Source: Clostridiales bacterium (GTDB taxonomy: Bacteria > Bacillota > Clostridia > Lachnospirales > Cellulosilyticaceae). Taken from it: a stretch of DNA of 64,000 bases. Each line of letters begins with the position of its first letter. The stretch's first letter is position 1. Position numbers and translations under genes: made by a program. The stretch spans positions 1 to 64,000 of the forward strand of contig DYCF01000020.1 of the NCBI GenBank assembly GCA_019418225.1, written 5' to 3'. The notes under the pieces were generated by a model. It saw only the letters and a program-made list of their open reading frames with translations. It was not told the DNA's origin and did no database searches. This document shows, one piece after another, positions 1 through 6,843 of this stretch.

Positions 1-272
1 CTCACTTAATTTGTGAGTTTATTTTGGGAAAATTCATTTGTCAACAATCTGAAGGAAGGCTCTTGCCTTCCTTCCAGGCTGTAGACAATTAACTTTTCCA
101 TAGTATTTTACTAGTCTAGAAATAGAAAACAGAGGTAAAAATGGACCTAAACTGCTCTTTTTACCCCTATTTTAATAGATTTTCTTGAATAATCCTCACT
201 TAATTTGTGAGTTTATTTTGGAAAAATTCATTTGTCAACAATCTGAGAAGGAAGGCTCTTGCCTTCCTTCTT
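1..272. repeat. Duplicated hairpin-containing intergenic repeat
   Basis: A block of about 70 bp at 1-74 recurs almost identically at 197-271. Each copy starts with the small inverted repeat CTCAC...GTGAG and ends in a strong hairpin with arms GAAGGAAGGC / GCCTTCCTTC. The 120 bp between them contain another imperfect hairpin (arms GAGGTAAAAA at 132-141 and TTTTTACCCC at 158-167). The second copy ends right behind the stop of the glycosyltransferase-like gene, so the hairpin may act as its 3' end, although no long T run follows. A copy at the very left edge suggests that a similar gene unit lies just outside the window. No coding sequence is seen in this stretch. Confidence 0.75.
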
Positions 273-1163
273 CTACGCTTGACTTAACTGTGCGTCATGA
301 AACATTTCCCAATCCATATATTTATTTAATTCTTTAATGTTATTTAAAATATCTAGCATATAAGGAAAGTCCCTTAATATCCTTAGCATACAACGTTTAC
401 AGAAGCGCTCTCGTTCTTCTGGATGCCTTTGCAGATATGACTTATATCCCCATATATGCGTAAATGTTTTTTGCGACGAATGAAACAGTGTTTCTACATC
501 CGAAAAATTATAGATTTCTATATTATGTTGTGCAGCACACATAGAAATAAGTCTTTGTTCTGCAAAAACCATGTAAATAAGAGGATCTCTCGCCTTAGTA
601 TTCTTCATAAATTCAATAGCGCATCTTGTGTATTCTTCTTTAAATTCTTCATTATTTATAAATGTAAATGCTGTATTACACGGTAATAACTGCCAATCAA
701 ATTGTTCATTCATCTTGTACGTATCTTCTAAGACAAACTTGTCTATTCCCGGATATACTTCTTCTGTTATATCCTCTCTATGAATAACTGTCAGTTCATG
801 TTTAATTAATTCATTAGCTAAACTCTCCCAAATAATAAAGTCTGTATCTAACATCACACACGGTCCACGCTCTTGTCTTAATGCATAAAGCTTACCTGCT
901 GCCCAAAAAGTATAGGGGTCTATTTCCGCATCTACGCTTTCTTCTAAGCTATAATCTATGCCCTTATTCCATATAGATGCTATACCTAACCTTTGATAAT
1001 ACTCATAGCCTGTAAGGTCCGTCACCATTTTTATATCACCATTAAACTGTTGCCATTTTAAAGCCGATAAAATTGTAGTAAGGAGTTCAAAGTCTTCGAT
1101 ATAGTATTCTCCGCTATGCTTTGCAAAAAACGGCCTTGTCCAATTTGAATGAAATGCGTTCAT
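273..1163 (-). CDS. Glycosyltransferase-like protein of unknown function (DUF6734-like)
   Basis: This 296-residue soluble protein has no signal peptide or membrane segment. It has the layout of a small nucleotide-sugar glycosyltransferase: a beta strand ending in MLDTDF with a DxD-type motif at residues 106-108, preceded by a WAAGKLYAL helix. From memory it resembles the family called DUF6734, whose function is not established, so a transferase activity is inference. The C-terminal third is rich in Arg, Lys and Cys (FCKRCMLRI). The start is supported by a purine-rich ribosome binding site 5' of the ATG. It lies 16 bases behind a 21-codon gene on the same strand and probably shares its promoter. 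That pairing suggests the peptide could be the acceptor, which is not shown. Confidence 0.7.
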   Translation of the reverse strand: MNAFHSNWTRPFFAKHSGEYYIEDFELLTTILSALKWQQFNGDIKMVTDLTGYEYYQRLGIASIWNKGIDYSLEESVDAEIDPYTFWAAGKLYALRQERGPCVMLDTDFIIWESLANELIKHELTVIHREDITEEVYPGIDKFVLEDTYKMNEQFDWQLLPCNTAFTFINNEEFKEEYTRCAIEFMKNTKARDPLIYMVFAEQRLISMCAAQHNIEIYNFSDVETLFHSSQKTFTHIWGYKSYLQRHPEERERFCKRCMLRILRDFPYMLDILNNIKELNKYMDWEMFHDAQLSQA

Positions 1164-1179
1164 TGACTACTCCCTTTCC

Positions 1180-1245
1180 TTAAATAAGCTCTAGCCCATA
1201 ACCGCCTACACCTGATTCTTCACTATCGCTCTCCCAGTAGCTCAT
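1180..1245 (-). CDS. 21-residue peptide gene directly upstream of the glycosyltransferase-like gene
   Basis: A 21-codon reading frame has an ATG at 1243-1245 and TAA at 1180-1182, preceded by a perfect AGGAGG eight bases upstream. The peptide starts MSYWESD, has an acidic Ser/Glu-rich first half and a glycine-rich tail ending GGYGLELI. It has no Cys and no hydrophobic signal. A further purine-rich ribosome binding site for the next gene follows its stop. The strong initiation signal makes translation likely. It may be a peptide substrate of the neighbouring enzyme, or a leader peptide coupling translation. I know of no matching family. Confidence 0.6.
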   Translation of the reverse strand: MSYWESDSEESGVGGYGLELI

Positions 1246-1354
1246 ATATATATTCCTCCTAAAAAGAGTTTTCTGCTTGTCTGTATACTTGGTTTCGTAT
1301 ACGTCTTAACTGCCCAATATTATCTAACAATATATGTGTAATGTGGTTAAATAT

Positions 1355-1383
1355 ATTATAACACTTAATCACTTGTTTTTGAA
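1355..1383 (-). promoter_or_regulatory. Promoter of the peptide / glycosyltransferase-like operon
   Basis: On the minus strand a TATAAT box (1355-1360) lies 17 bases from a TTCAAA -35 box (1378-1383). Transcription would begin about 100 bases upstream of the 21-codon gene. The -10 box is perfect and the -35 box matches four of six positions. Confidence 0.6.
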
Positions 1384-1494
1384 TTCAAAATTATATTTAA
1401 TATTGTCTCATTTTTTGTATATATTGGCATATTTTTCCCAATTAGAAAGAAACCCATTATAAGTTTAGGCTCTGTTAGAGCCTAAGTTTAAAAT

Positions 1495-1773
1495 ATACAT
1501 CACATCAATAAATTTCTCCCTATGATGCACATTACTAAAGACTATGAAATATTACCTTTTTTACAAGTAATCGATGATCTGCGTTATAAAGCTATTTTTT
1601 CTATTACCTATAGTTCCGGACTTCGTTTGTCTGAAGTTCAAAAGTTACATATCCAAGATGTAGCTAGTAAGCAGATGCGTTTATTCATTTATCAGGCTAA
1701 AGGACAAAAAGATTTAAACTTAAAGCGAGTGCTTCACATGAGCACTCGCTTTTTGCCGCCAAACTTCAGATAA
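1495..1773 (+). pseudogene. Tyrosine recombinase (phage-type integrase) remnant
   Basis: The reading frame from about 1495 matches the start of the catalytic domain of small tyrosine recombinases. It includes AIFSITYSSGLRLSEVQKL, which carries the first catalytic Arg (the GLRLSE motif), followed by a strand and AKGQKD. The N-terminal core-binding domain is missing. The sequence is lost after about 65 residues, before the HxxR and Tyr motifs, and the frame then runs through a hairpin terminator. The annotated ATG (1522) has no ribosome binding site. It is a dead fragment of an integrase or of a recombinase-type insertion sequence. Confidence 0.75.
1724..1754 (+). terminator. Rho-independent terminator
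   Basis: A ten-base stem AGCGAGTGCT (1724-1733) pairs with AGCACTCGCT (1741-1750) across a seven-base loop and is followed by a T run. It lies inside the 3' end of the recombinase remnant frame. Confidence 0.8.
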
Positions 1774-1864
1774 CTTACAATTCATTTTATTGGTTAAGAG
1801 TACTGTTAAAGCAATTTTACAAACTGGAATTGGCTGTATTATTTCTTAAAATATAGAGATGTTA

Positions 1865-2620
1865 TTATACAGCGCCGATATAACTGCGCGTAAAATTGGG
1901 CATCATTAAAATACCATTTTTATTATAAACTTCAAATACTGCCTTTAATTCCGAAACATAAGCATCATACATATCATCATGTTCTTTAGGGGCATATGAT
2001 GAGGATAAATTGCGTCCAATAAAGCCCTTTTCATCAAAATACAATGGATTGTCAAATACGCATACTTCAAATTCACCTGTAAAAAAGTCATCAAAAGCGT
2101 TATTTTCAATTACACTGCTTATGCCACCCGAAAATCCTTTGAAATCAGTACAATATTTTTTATTTATTGCTTCGTTTAGTTGAATTAATTGAGATTTTTC
2201 ATCACGGCTATTCCAAACTAAAATAACTTTACCATTAGGTTTCAAAATACGTTGACATTCTTTTTTGAAGGCTTGCTTGTCAAACCAATGAAACGCTTGT
2301 GCAACAGTAATAAAATCTATGCTGTTATCGAGAACCTTTGTATTTTCCGCTGTGGCACTTACCGAGATAAATCCCTTAAATCTGTGCAGATTTTCTTCGG
2401 CCATATTTCGCATATTTTCATTGGGCTCAACTGCGAAAACCTTACTCCCTTTTAATAATAACTGTTCAGTTAAAATACCTGTTCCAGCGCCCACATCTGC
2501 AACAACGCTATCTTTTGTTAACCCAGCATTCGAGTATAAATAATCTATAAAATCATCTGGATAGGAAGGGCGAAACTTTGCGTAAATCTTACCAAGTCCA
2601 TCAAATCGCTTTTCATTCAT
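1865..2620 (-). CDS. Class I SAM-dependent methyltransferase (Methyltransf_11 type)
   Basis: This 251-residue cytoplasmic methyltransferase has motif I ADVGAGTGIL at residues 41-50, an acidic residue after motif II (VFAVEPNENM), the AQAFHWFD segment and the RILKPNGKVILVWN post-motif typical of the YcgJ/UbiE-like group. The substrate cannot be read from the sequence; the HWFD signature occurs in many small-molecule methyltransferases. The start has AAAGGA nine to ten bases upstream. It stands alone between the recombinase remnant and a nucleotidyltransferase-like gene, in a stretch with several mobile-element scars. The length is normal for the family. Confidence 0.85.
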   Translation of the reverse strand: MNEKRFDGLGKIYAKFRPSYPDDFIDYLYSNAGLTKDSVVADVGAGTGILTEQLLLKGSKVFAVEPNENMRNMAEENLHRFKGFISVSATAENTKVLDNSIDFITVAQAFHWFDKQAFKKECQRILKPNGKVILVWNSRDEKSQLIQLNEAINKKYCTDFKGFSGGISSVIENNAFDDFFTGEFEVCVFDNPLYFDEKGFIGRNLSSSYAPKEHDDMYDAYVSELKAVFEVYNKNGILMMPNFTRSYIGAV

Positions 2621-2747
2621 TTTAGTTTTATCCTTTCAAATTTTAAATTTATTATAATCCTTAAATTATATATTTTCTATATTAACCCTTCAGAATTTAA
2701 AAGAGCTATTGGAAAGGTCCGCAGTTATAGTTCACTGGAATTTGTCT

Positions 2748-3152
2748 TTATGCTTTACCATATGCTTTATCCAAGATAAGCTTAACAATAAGCGCCATAT
2801 CATCGTGATATTTTTGAATTTCCATACCCATTGCTTTCATAAAAAGTAATTTTTCCAAAGAAACAACAAGACAGTTTTCTTCCTCAACAGCCTTTTCTCT
2901 AAGATAATCATAATCAAATGTGCATATTTGATTCCATATTTCGAAATCAAACTCACAAATCCCTATATCACCATACAAATCCTTGATATTGTTTGGATAC
3001 ATTTCTTTCAACCTTGCATGGTCGCTAGGGTGGACTATCAAATCAATATCTCTCCCCGCTTTTCGCAAGCCATAATATTCCATAGCCATACCGCCTACAA
3101 GCAAAGGCTTGTACTCAAAATCAAATTTGAGTTTTTCCAATTTTATTATCAT
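2748..3152 (-). CDS. Minimal nucleotidyltransferase-like protein
   Basis: The 134-residue protein has the hallmark of the nucleotidyltransferase fold: a GG pair (residues 20-21) in VGGMAMEYYGLR followed by two acidic residues in GRDIDLIV (Asp35, Asp37). This layout is shared by DUF6036/AbiEii-type and other small nucleotidyltransferases. The C-terminal half has LEKLLFMKAMG, as seen in the helix that follows in this group. Such proteins may be antitoxin partners, toxins or resistance enzymes. No partner gene is seen on either side, so I assign only the fold. Confidence 0.7.
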   Translation of the reverse strand: MIIKLEKLKFDFEYKPLLVGGMAMEYYGLRKAGRDIDLIVHPSDHARLKEMYPNNIKDLYGDIGICEFDFEIWNQICTFDYDYLREKAVEEENCLVVSLEKLLFMKAMGMEIQKYHDDMALIVKLILDKAYGKA

Positions 3153-3250
3153 AGCTATTCCCCTTTATAGATTCTAATTTACTCGCTCCTAAAATATCTA
3201 TTTTATTTAGTTTAGCATGCTTATGAATAAATCTAAATAATCAAATTAAT

Positions 3251-3414
3251 TCATTCAAAATCCTTGGACGACTCAAGAGCCATCGTTTCATCCAATTCAA
3301 CAATGCCTTCTACATGGCCAACTCTTATATAAGCCGAATACAATCCAGCAATTTGTGACGCATGTACAATGATGTCTTAACCCAAACACCTACTGCTTTT
3401 GCTCTGTTACGCAT
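3251..3414 (-). pseudogene. IS1595-family transposase remnant
   Basis: Two minus-strand frames together recall the IS1595 transposase. From 3414 downward one frame reads VKTSLYMRHKLLDCIR, like the helix before the catalytic core. After a frameshift near 3330-3340 a second frame reads GHVEGIVELDETMALESSKDF, the segment with the first catalytic Asp (the xxDET motif). The frame stops at 3251 and the remaining DDE residues are gone. The assignment is from motif memory. No terminal repeats were found, so this is a decayed fragment. Confidence 0.6.
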
Positions 3415-3422
3415 GCTATCAC

Positions 3423-3464
3423 AAAAAATTAAGGAGCTGTCATGAAATTTTCACATCAGCTCCT
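3423..3464 (-). terminator. Terminator of the Gate-domain gene
   Basis: On the minus strand an AGGAGCTG / CAGCTCCT stem (3457-3464 and 3432-3439) is followed by TTAATTTTTT. It sits 27 bases behind the stop of the membrane protein gene. Confidence 0.75.
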
Positions 3465-3491
3465 CTTATAGTCAATCCTTCTTATATTTCC

Positions 3492-4670
3492 CTATCCTAA
3501 CATGATTATTATTTTAAATAACCAGTTAGCTGCAATACCTGCACATAAACCACCTATCGTATGGGCAAAAATTGCTTTTCCTGTTAGCTCTCTGCATTTT
3601 AAACTATCCATCATTGCTGTATGCGTACTTAAATAACCGCTCCAGCACATGCACATAGCTGTAAATACAGCAATGTCATTGGCATTTGCAAGACCTTCTT
3701 TAATCATATTTGGAATAAGCCCTATGGCTGCACCTGCTGCACCTAATGAAGTAATTGGTACAGCAATAGCTTCTGGTGATGAAAACCCAAATAATGGCTG
3801 TAAAATAAATGTCAGCTTTTCTCCGATAACCGGTAACAACCCGATTCCTTCATAAGCCGCACCTGTATAAACCCCCTCTGAACCTGGTCCATTTGTTAAC
3901 ATTAAGACAAATGTACAGATAATAAGTACACCCGGAATAATCGCCATTCCCATACCTACTCCTGAATGCCCGCCTTCAAGCATCGCATTCATAAAACGTT
4001 CACCAATACTTCCACTTCTTACTTCTCTATAATTAATAAAATCTGTTTGGTAGCCAATATTTTCTTCACACCACGCCTGCGTACCATAATATGCCTTTGT
4101 ATAACGCATCATAATTTTAGTACTTACAATACTTCCTACTATAGCACCAATATTTCCAATGACCACTGCAAGGCCTAAATGTTCGCCTACACCTGGAATC
4201 CCTACCATAAAAACAGTAATCATAAGTCCCATTCCGAAGGCAGTCCCTAAGTTTGTTAAAGCTGGCAGTTGATATTTCTTGAAATATTGTCTAAATCGCT
4301 TGTCATCACAAAGCGTTAAGATCGCTGGATTATCAGAAAAATAAGTTGTGAGTACACTCATAATACTTGCTCCTGGCAAATCATATAACGGTTTCATAAG
4401 CCAAGCCAAACCTTTATTAATAAGTGCCAAGCCGCCAAACTCTGTGAGTATTCCTGCAAAGGCTCCTGCAAGTACTGCAATTGCCATAATATAAAATACA
4501 GTGTTAATTAAAAGGTCAAAGGATGTATTAAGCATCGTGTTAAACATATTGGATAATCCCATTTTAGTGGCAAGTATACCAAAACCACCAAATGTAAGAA
4601 CTAAACAAACAATACCTTCCACACTTACCGCCTTTTTGATATGTCCATTTTGCCTATTATCTTCCTTCAT
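3492..4670 (-). CDS. Nucleoside-recognition (Gate) domain integral membrane protein
   Basis: The 392-residue protein has about ten hydrophobic segments and two Gate-like regions. They are GASIMSVLTTYFSDNPAILTL in the first half and GFSSPEAIAVPITSLGAAGAA in the second, the conserved loops of the nucleoside-recognition/YjiH-type family. The N-terminus is a short hydrophilic stretch, then a membrane segment from about residue 18, and no cleavable signal. The family is linked to nucleoside or small-solute movement and to spore maturation proteins, but the substrate is unknown. It is monocistronic, with its own terminator, and two hairpin repeats lie in its upstream region. Confidence 0.8.
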   Translation of the reverse strand: MKEDNRQNGHIKKAVSVEGIVCLVLTFGGFGILATKMGLSNMFNTMLNTSFDLLINTVFYIMAIAVLAGAFAGILTEFGGLALINKGLAWLMKPLYDLPGASIMSVLTTYFSDNPAILTLCDDKRFRQYFKKYQLPALTNLGTAFGMGLMITVFMVGIPGVGEHLGLAVVIGNIGAIVGSIVSTKIMMRYTKAYYGTQAWCEENIGYQTDFINYREVRSGSIGERFMNAMLEGGHSGVGMGMAIIPGVLIICTFVLMLTNGPGSEGVYTGAAYEGIGLLPVIGEKLTFILQPLFGFSSPEAIAVPITSLGAAGAAIGLIPNMIKEGLANANDIAVFTAMCMCWSGYLSTHTAMMDSLKCRELTGKAIFAHTIGGLCAGIAANWLFKIIIMLG

Positions 4671-4718
4671 ATAAATATTCCTTTCTTGTCATCTCATTCT
4701 AGCTTATTTGTAGCATAT

Positions 4719-4832
4719 TATAGATTTCACATGTATAAATTTTAGTTCTGCATAACCTTTAGTCATGTGAAATGATTGGGAGAAACCACTCTACCTACAT
4801 GTATATTTCAAGTTTTAGTTGGTTTCTCTATA
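4719..4832. repeat. Two-hairpin intergenic repeat (TATAGA-ended), copy 1 of a tandem pair
   Basis: The element starts TATAGATTTCACATG and ends GGTTTCTCTATA. It contains a first hairpin (TTTCACATG / CATGTGAAA) and a second one (GGGAGAAACCA / TTGGTTTCTC). It shares its last TATA with the next copy. The same element recurs at 4831, 23716, 60558, 61877 and 61989, and in shortened form at 28078, 38165 and 52341. Confidence 0.9.
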
Positions 4833-4944
4833 TAGATTTCACATGTATAATATTTAGTTATTCATAGCCTTTAGTCATGTGAAATCATTGGGAGAAACCA
4901 TTCTACCTAAATGTATATTTCAGGTTTTAGTTGGTTTCTCTGTA
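4831..4944. repeat. Two-hairpin intergenic repeat (TATAGA-ended), copy 2 of a tandem pair
   Basis: This is a second head-to-tail copy, period 112 bp, about 90 percent identical to the first by eye. Its right end is TCTGTA instead of TCTATA. The pair fills most of the 430-bp gap between the Gate-domain gene and map. No gene is seen there. Confidence 0.9.
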
Positions 4945-5024
4945 TTTGCTCCCTACTATGCACATTATTTGTATTATAGGTTATTTTTGCCATTATCGTC
5001 AACTTAATCAACTTTAAATATTAG

Positions 5025-5052
5025 TGTAAATTATCATAAATAGGTATATAAT
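5025..5052 (+). promoter_or_regulatory. Promoter of map
   Basis: A TATAAT box (5047-5052) lies 16 bases behind a weak TGTAAA -35 box (5025-5030), 50 bases before the map start codon. Confidence 0.45.
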
Positions 5053-5100
5053 AAAAAAGACATAAGCCTAGCAAATAATTACGGCTTAGGGAGGAAAAAA

Positions 5101-5973
5101 ATGACTATAATTAATCGTAATGATCCATGTTGGTGTGGCAGCGGACAAAAATACAAAAAATGCCACTTAGCCTTTGATGAAAAGCTTATGCTTTTAGAAC
5201 GTCAAGGTGAAGAAGTTCCATCAAGACAAATCATCAAAACTAAAGAAAATATTGAAGGCATCAAAAAAAGTGCTGCCCTTAATAATGCTATTTTAGATTT
5301 AGTAGGTACTAAAATTCATGCTGGTATGAATACAGAAGAAATCAATACCCTCGTTCATAACTACACTGTTGAACATGGCGGCATTCCAGCACCACTTAAC
5401 TATTCAGGTTATCCAAAAAGTGTATGTGTTTCAATTAATAATGTAGTATGTCATGGTATTCCATCTGAAAATACCATTTTACAAGAAGGCGACATTGTTA
5501 ATGTGGATGTAACAACCATCTTAGATGGCTACTATGCTGACGCTTCTCGTATGTACATGATTGGCGAGGTGAGTCCTGAAGCCAAACGTCTCGTTGAAGT
5601 TTCTAGAGAGTGTATGATTAAAGGTATTGAAGCCATTAAACCATGGGGCCACCTTGGCGATATTGGTGCCGCTGTCAATGCCCATGCTAAAGCAAATGGC
5701 TACTCTGTTGTAATTGACCTCGGTGGTCATGGTGTAGGTAACGATTTCCACGAGGAGCCTTTTGTGCCTCATGTAGGCGTTGAAGGAGAAGGGATGCTTC
5801 TCGTACCGGGTATGGTGCTTACAGTTGAGCCTATGATTAATGCAGGCGGCTATGAAGTATACATTGATGAAGATGATGAATGGACAGTTTATACAGAAGA
5901 TGATTCACTCTCAGCACAATGGGAACATACCATACTCATCACAGAAGATGGCGTAGAAATATTAGCTTATTAG
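5101..5973 (+). CDS. map: Methionine aminopeptidase, type I with N-terminal SEC-C zinc motif
   Basis: This enzyme removes the initiator Met from nascent proteins in the cytoplasm. The 290 residues comprise an N-terminal SEC-C zinc-binding motif (Cys10, Cys12, Cys21, His22) that probably docks to the ribosome, then the pita-bread M24 domain. Visible metal and substrate residues include the His of VCHGIP, the Asp pair in DVTTILDGYYADASRMY, the His of HGVGNDFHEEP, the Glu of TVEPMI and the Glu of WEHTILIT. All ligands are present, so it should be active. GGGAGGA precedes the ATG. It is monocistronic, with a strong hairpin behind it. Clostridia often carry this SEC-C form besides a short MetAP in the ribosomal operon. 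Confidence 0.95.
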   Translation: MTIINRNDPCWCGSGQKYKKCHLAFDEKLMLLERQGEEVPSRQIIKTKENIEGIKKSAALNNAILDLVGTKIHAGMNTEEINTLVHNYTVEHGGIPAPLNYSGYPKSVCVSINNVVCHGIPSENTILQEGDIVNVDVTTILDGYYADASRMYMIGEVSPEAKRLVEVSRECMIKGIEAIKPWGHLGDIGAAVNAHAKANGYSVVIDLGGHGVGNDFHEEPFVPHVGVEGEGMLLVPGMVLTVEPMINAGGYEVYIDEDDEWTVYTEDDSLSAQWEHTILITEDGVEILAY

Positions 5974-5985
5974 ACAACAAAACTA

Positions 5986-6034
5986 AAATAAGGTACTATG
6001 AAACTATTGCTAGTTTTATAGCACCTTATTTTTA
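5986..6034. terminator. Bidirectional terminator between map and mapP
   Basis: The arms AAATAAGGTACTAT and ATAGCACCTTATTT flank an 18-base loop. There are A residues before and T residues after, so the hairpin can serve the convergent genes on both sides. Confidence 0.85.
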
Positions 6035-6047
6035 TACACTTTACTAA

Positions 6048-6839
6048 CTATAATTTAACTTCTATGGCTACGCCATAGTGGTCAGACACCACCGCTCTAT
6101 TGATGCCGTTAAATATGACCTCGGATTTTATCACTTGTACTGGCCTATTTGTAAAAATACAGTCCAGTCTCAAGCCTACATTATTTTCTTCCCATCCATG
6201 AATTTTACCTTGTACTGTAATGCCGCTATCTTTAGTTGCTGCAAGATGATACGTATCTAGCCAACCAAGGTTTTGCATATACTCATACCCTTTACCTTTT
6301 ACATTAGCATTACTATTGAAATCCCCCATTAGAAAACTTCTTCTTGATTTATTTAATTTTTTATTTAAACAATCAATTTGATTCTTAACAGGTTCTTCCT
6401 CATCATCCCACCAGCCTAGGTGACAACTATATAAATCAATTTCTTCACCTTGATAGCGTATAGTGGCTCTTACAATTTTTCTGGCCTTCCAATTTAAGGT
6501 GTCTTCAATCTGACTTACAAAAAAGCTTTCCTTACGCACAATGGGATGTTTACTCAGTAAACATAATCCTTCTTCATAAACCTGAAAACCAATATGTGAA
6601 AAATCCCATACCACTTCATATTTAGGTCCATTTAATTTCTGTAATGCTTCTTGAAGAATCACCATATAATTATCACTTTTTAAATTGTCTTTAAACTGCT
6701 TGCCTAACATATGTTGGCTTACCTCTTGCAAAGCAATCACGTCAAAATCTTCCGCTTTAATAACTTGGGCCAAGTAGTTAATCTTATCTAATTGATGATC
6801 TTCCTGCCAAGAATGACAGTTTAAAGTTAATATTTTCAT
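6048..6839 (-). CDS. mapP: Endonuclease/exonuclease/phosphatase-fold protein, probable maltose 6'-phosphate phosphatase
   Basis: The 263-residue protein has the full EEP metal-phosphatase motif set: LNCHSW at the N-terminus, ALQEVS, YSCHLGWW, GDFNSN (about residue 172) and VSDHYG near the end. It has no signal peptide, so it acts in the cytoplasm. It is the last gene of an operon with a maltose/glucose-type PTS permease and an alpha-glucosidase. In Enterococcus faecalis an EEP-family protein beside the maltose PTS (MapP) dephosphorylates maltose 6'-phosphate so that the free sugar can be split. Context and fold support the same role here; the exact substrate is inferred. It starts four bases behind the PTS stop codon. 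Confidence 0.65.
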   Translation of the reverse strand: MKILTLNCHSWQEDHQLDKINYLAQVIKAEDFDVIALQEVSQHMLGKQFKDNLKSDNYMVILQEALQKLNGPKYEVVWDFSHIGFQVYEEGLCLLSKHPIVRKESFFVSQIEDTLNWKARKIVRATIRYQGEEIDLYSCHLGWWDDEEEPVKNQIDCLNKKLNKSRRSFLMGDFNSNANVKGKGYEYMQNLGWLDTYHLAATKDSGITVQGKIHGWEENNVGLRLDCIFTNRPVQVIKSEVIFNGINRAVVSDHYGVAIEVKL

Positions 6840-6843
6840 GCCA

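Noticed and set aside
4719..4944. CRISPR-like array from tandem repeats
   Set aside because: Units abut without unique spacers, and no cas gene is seen in the window.
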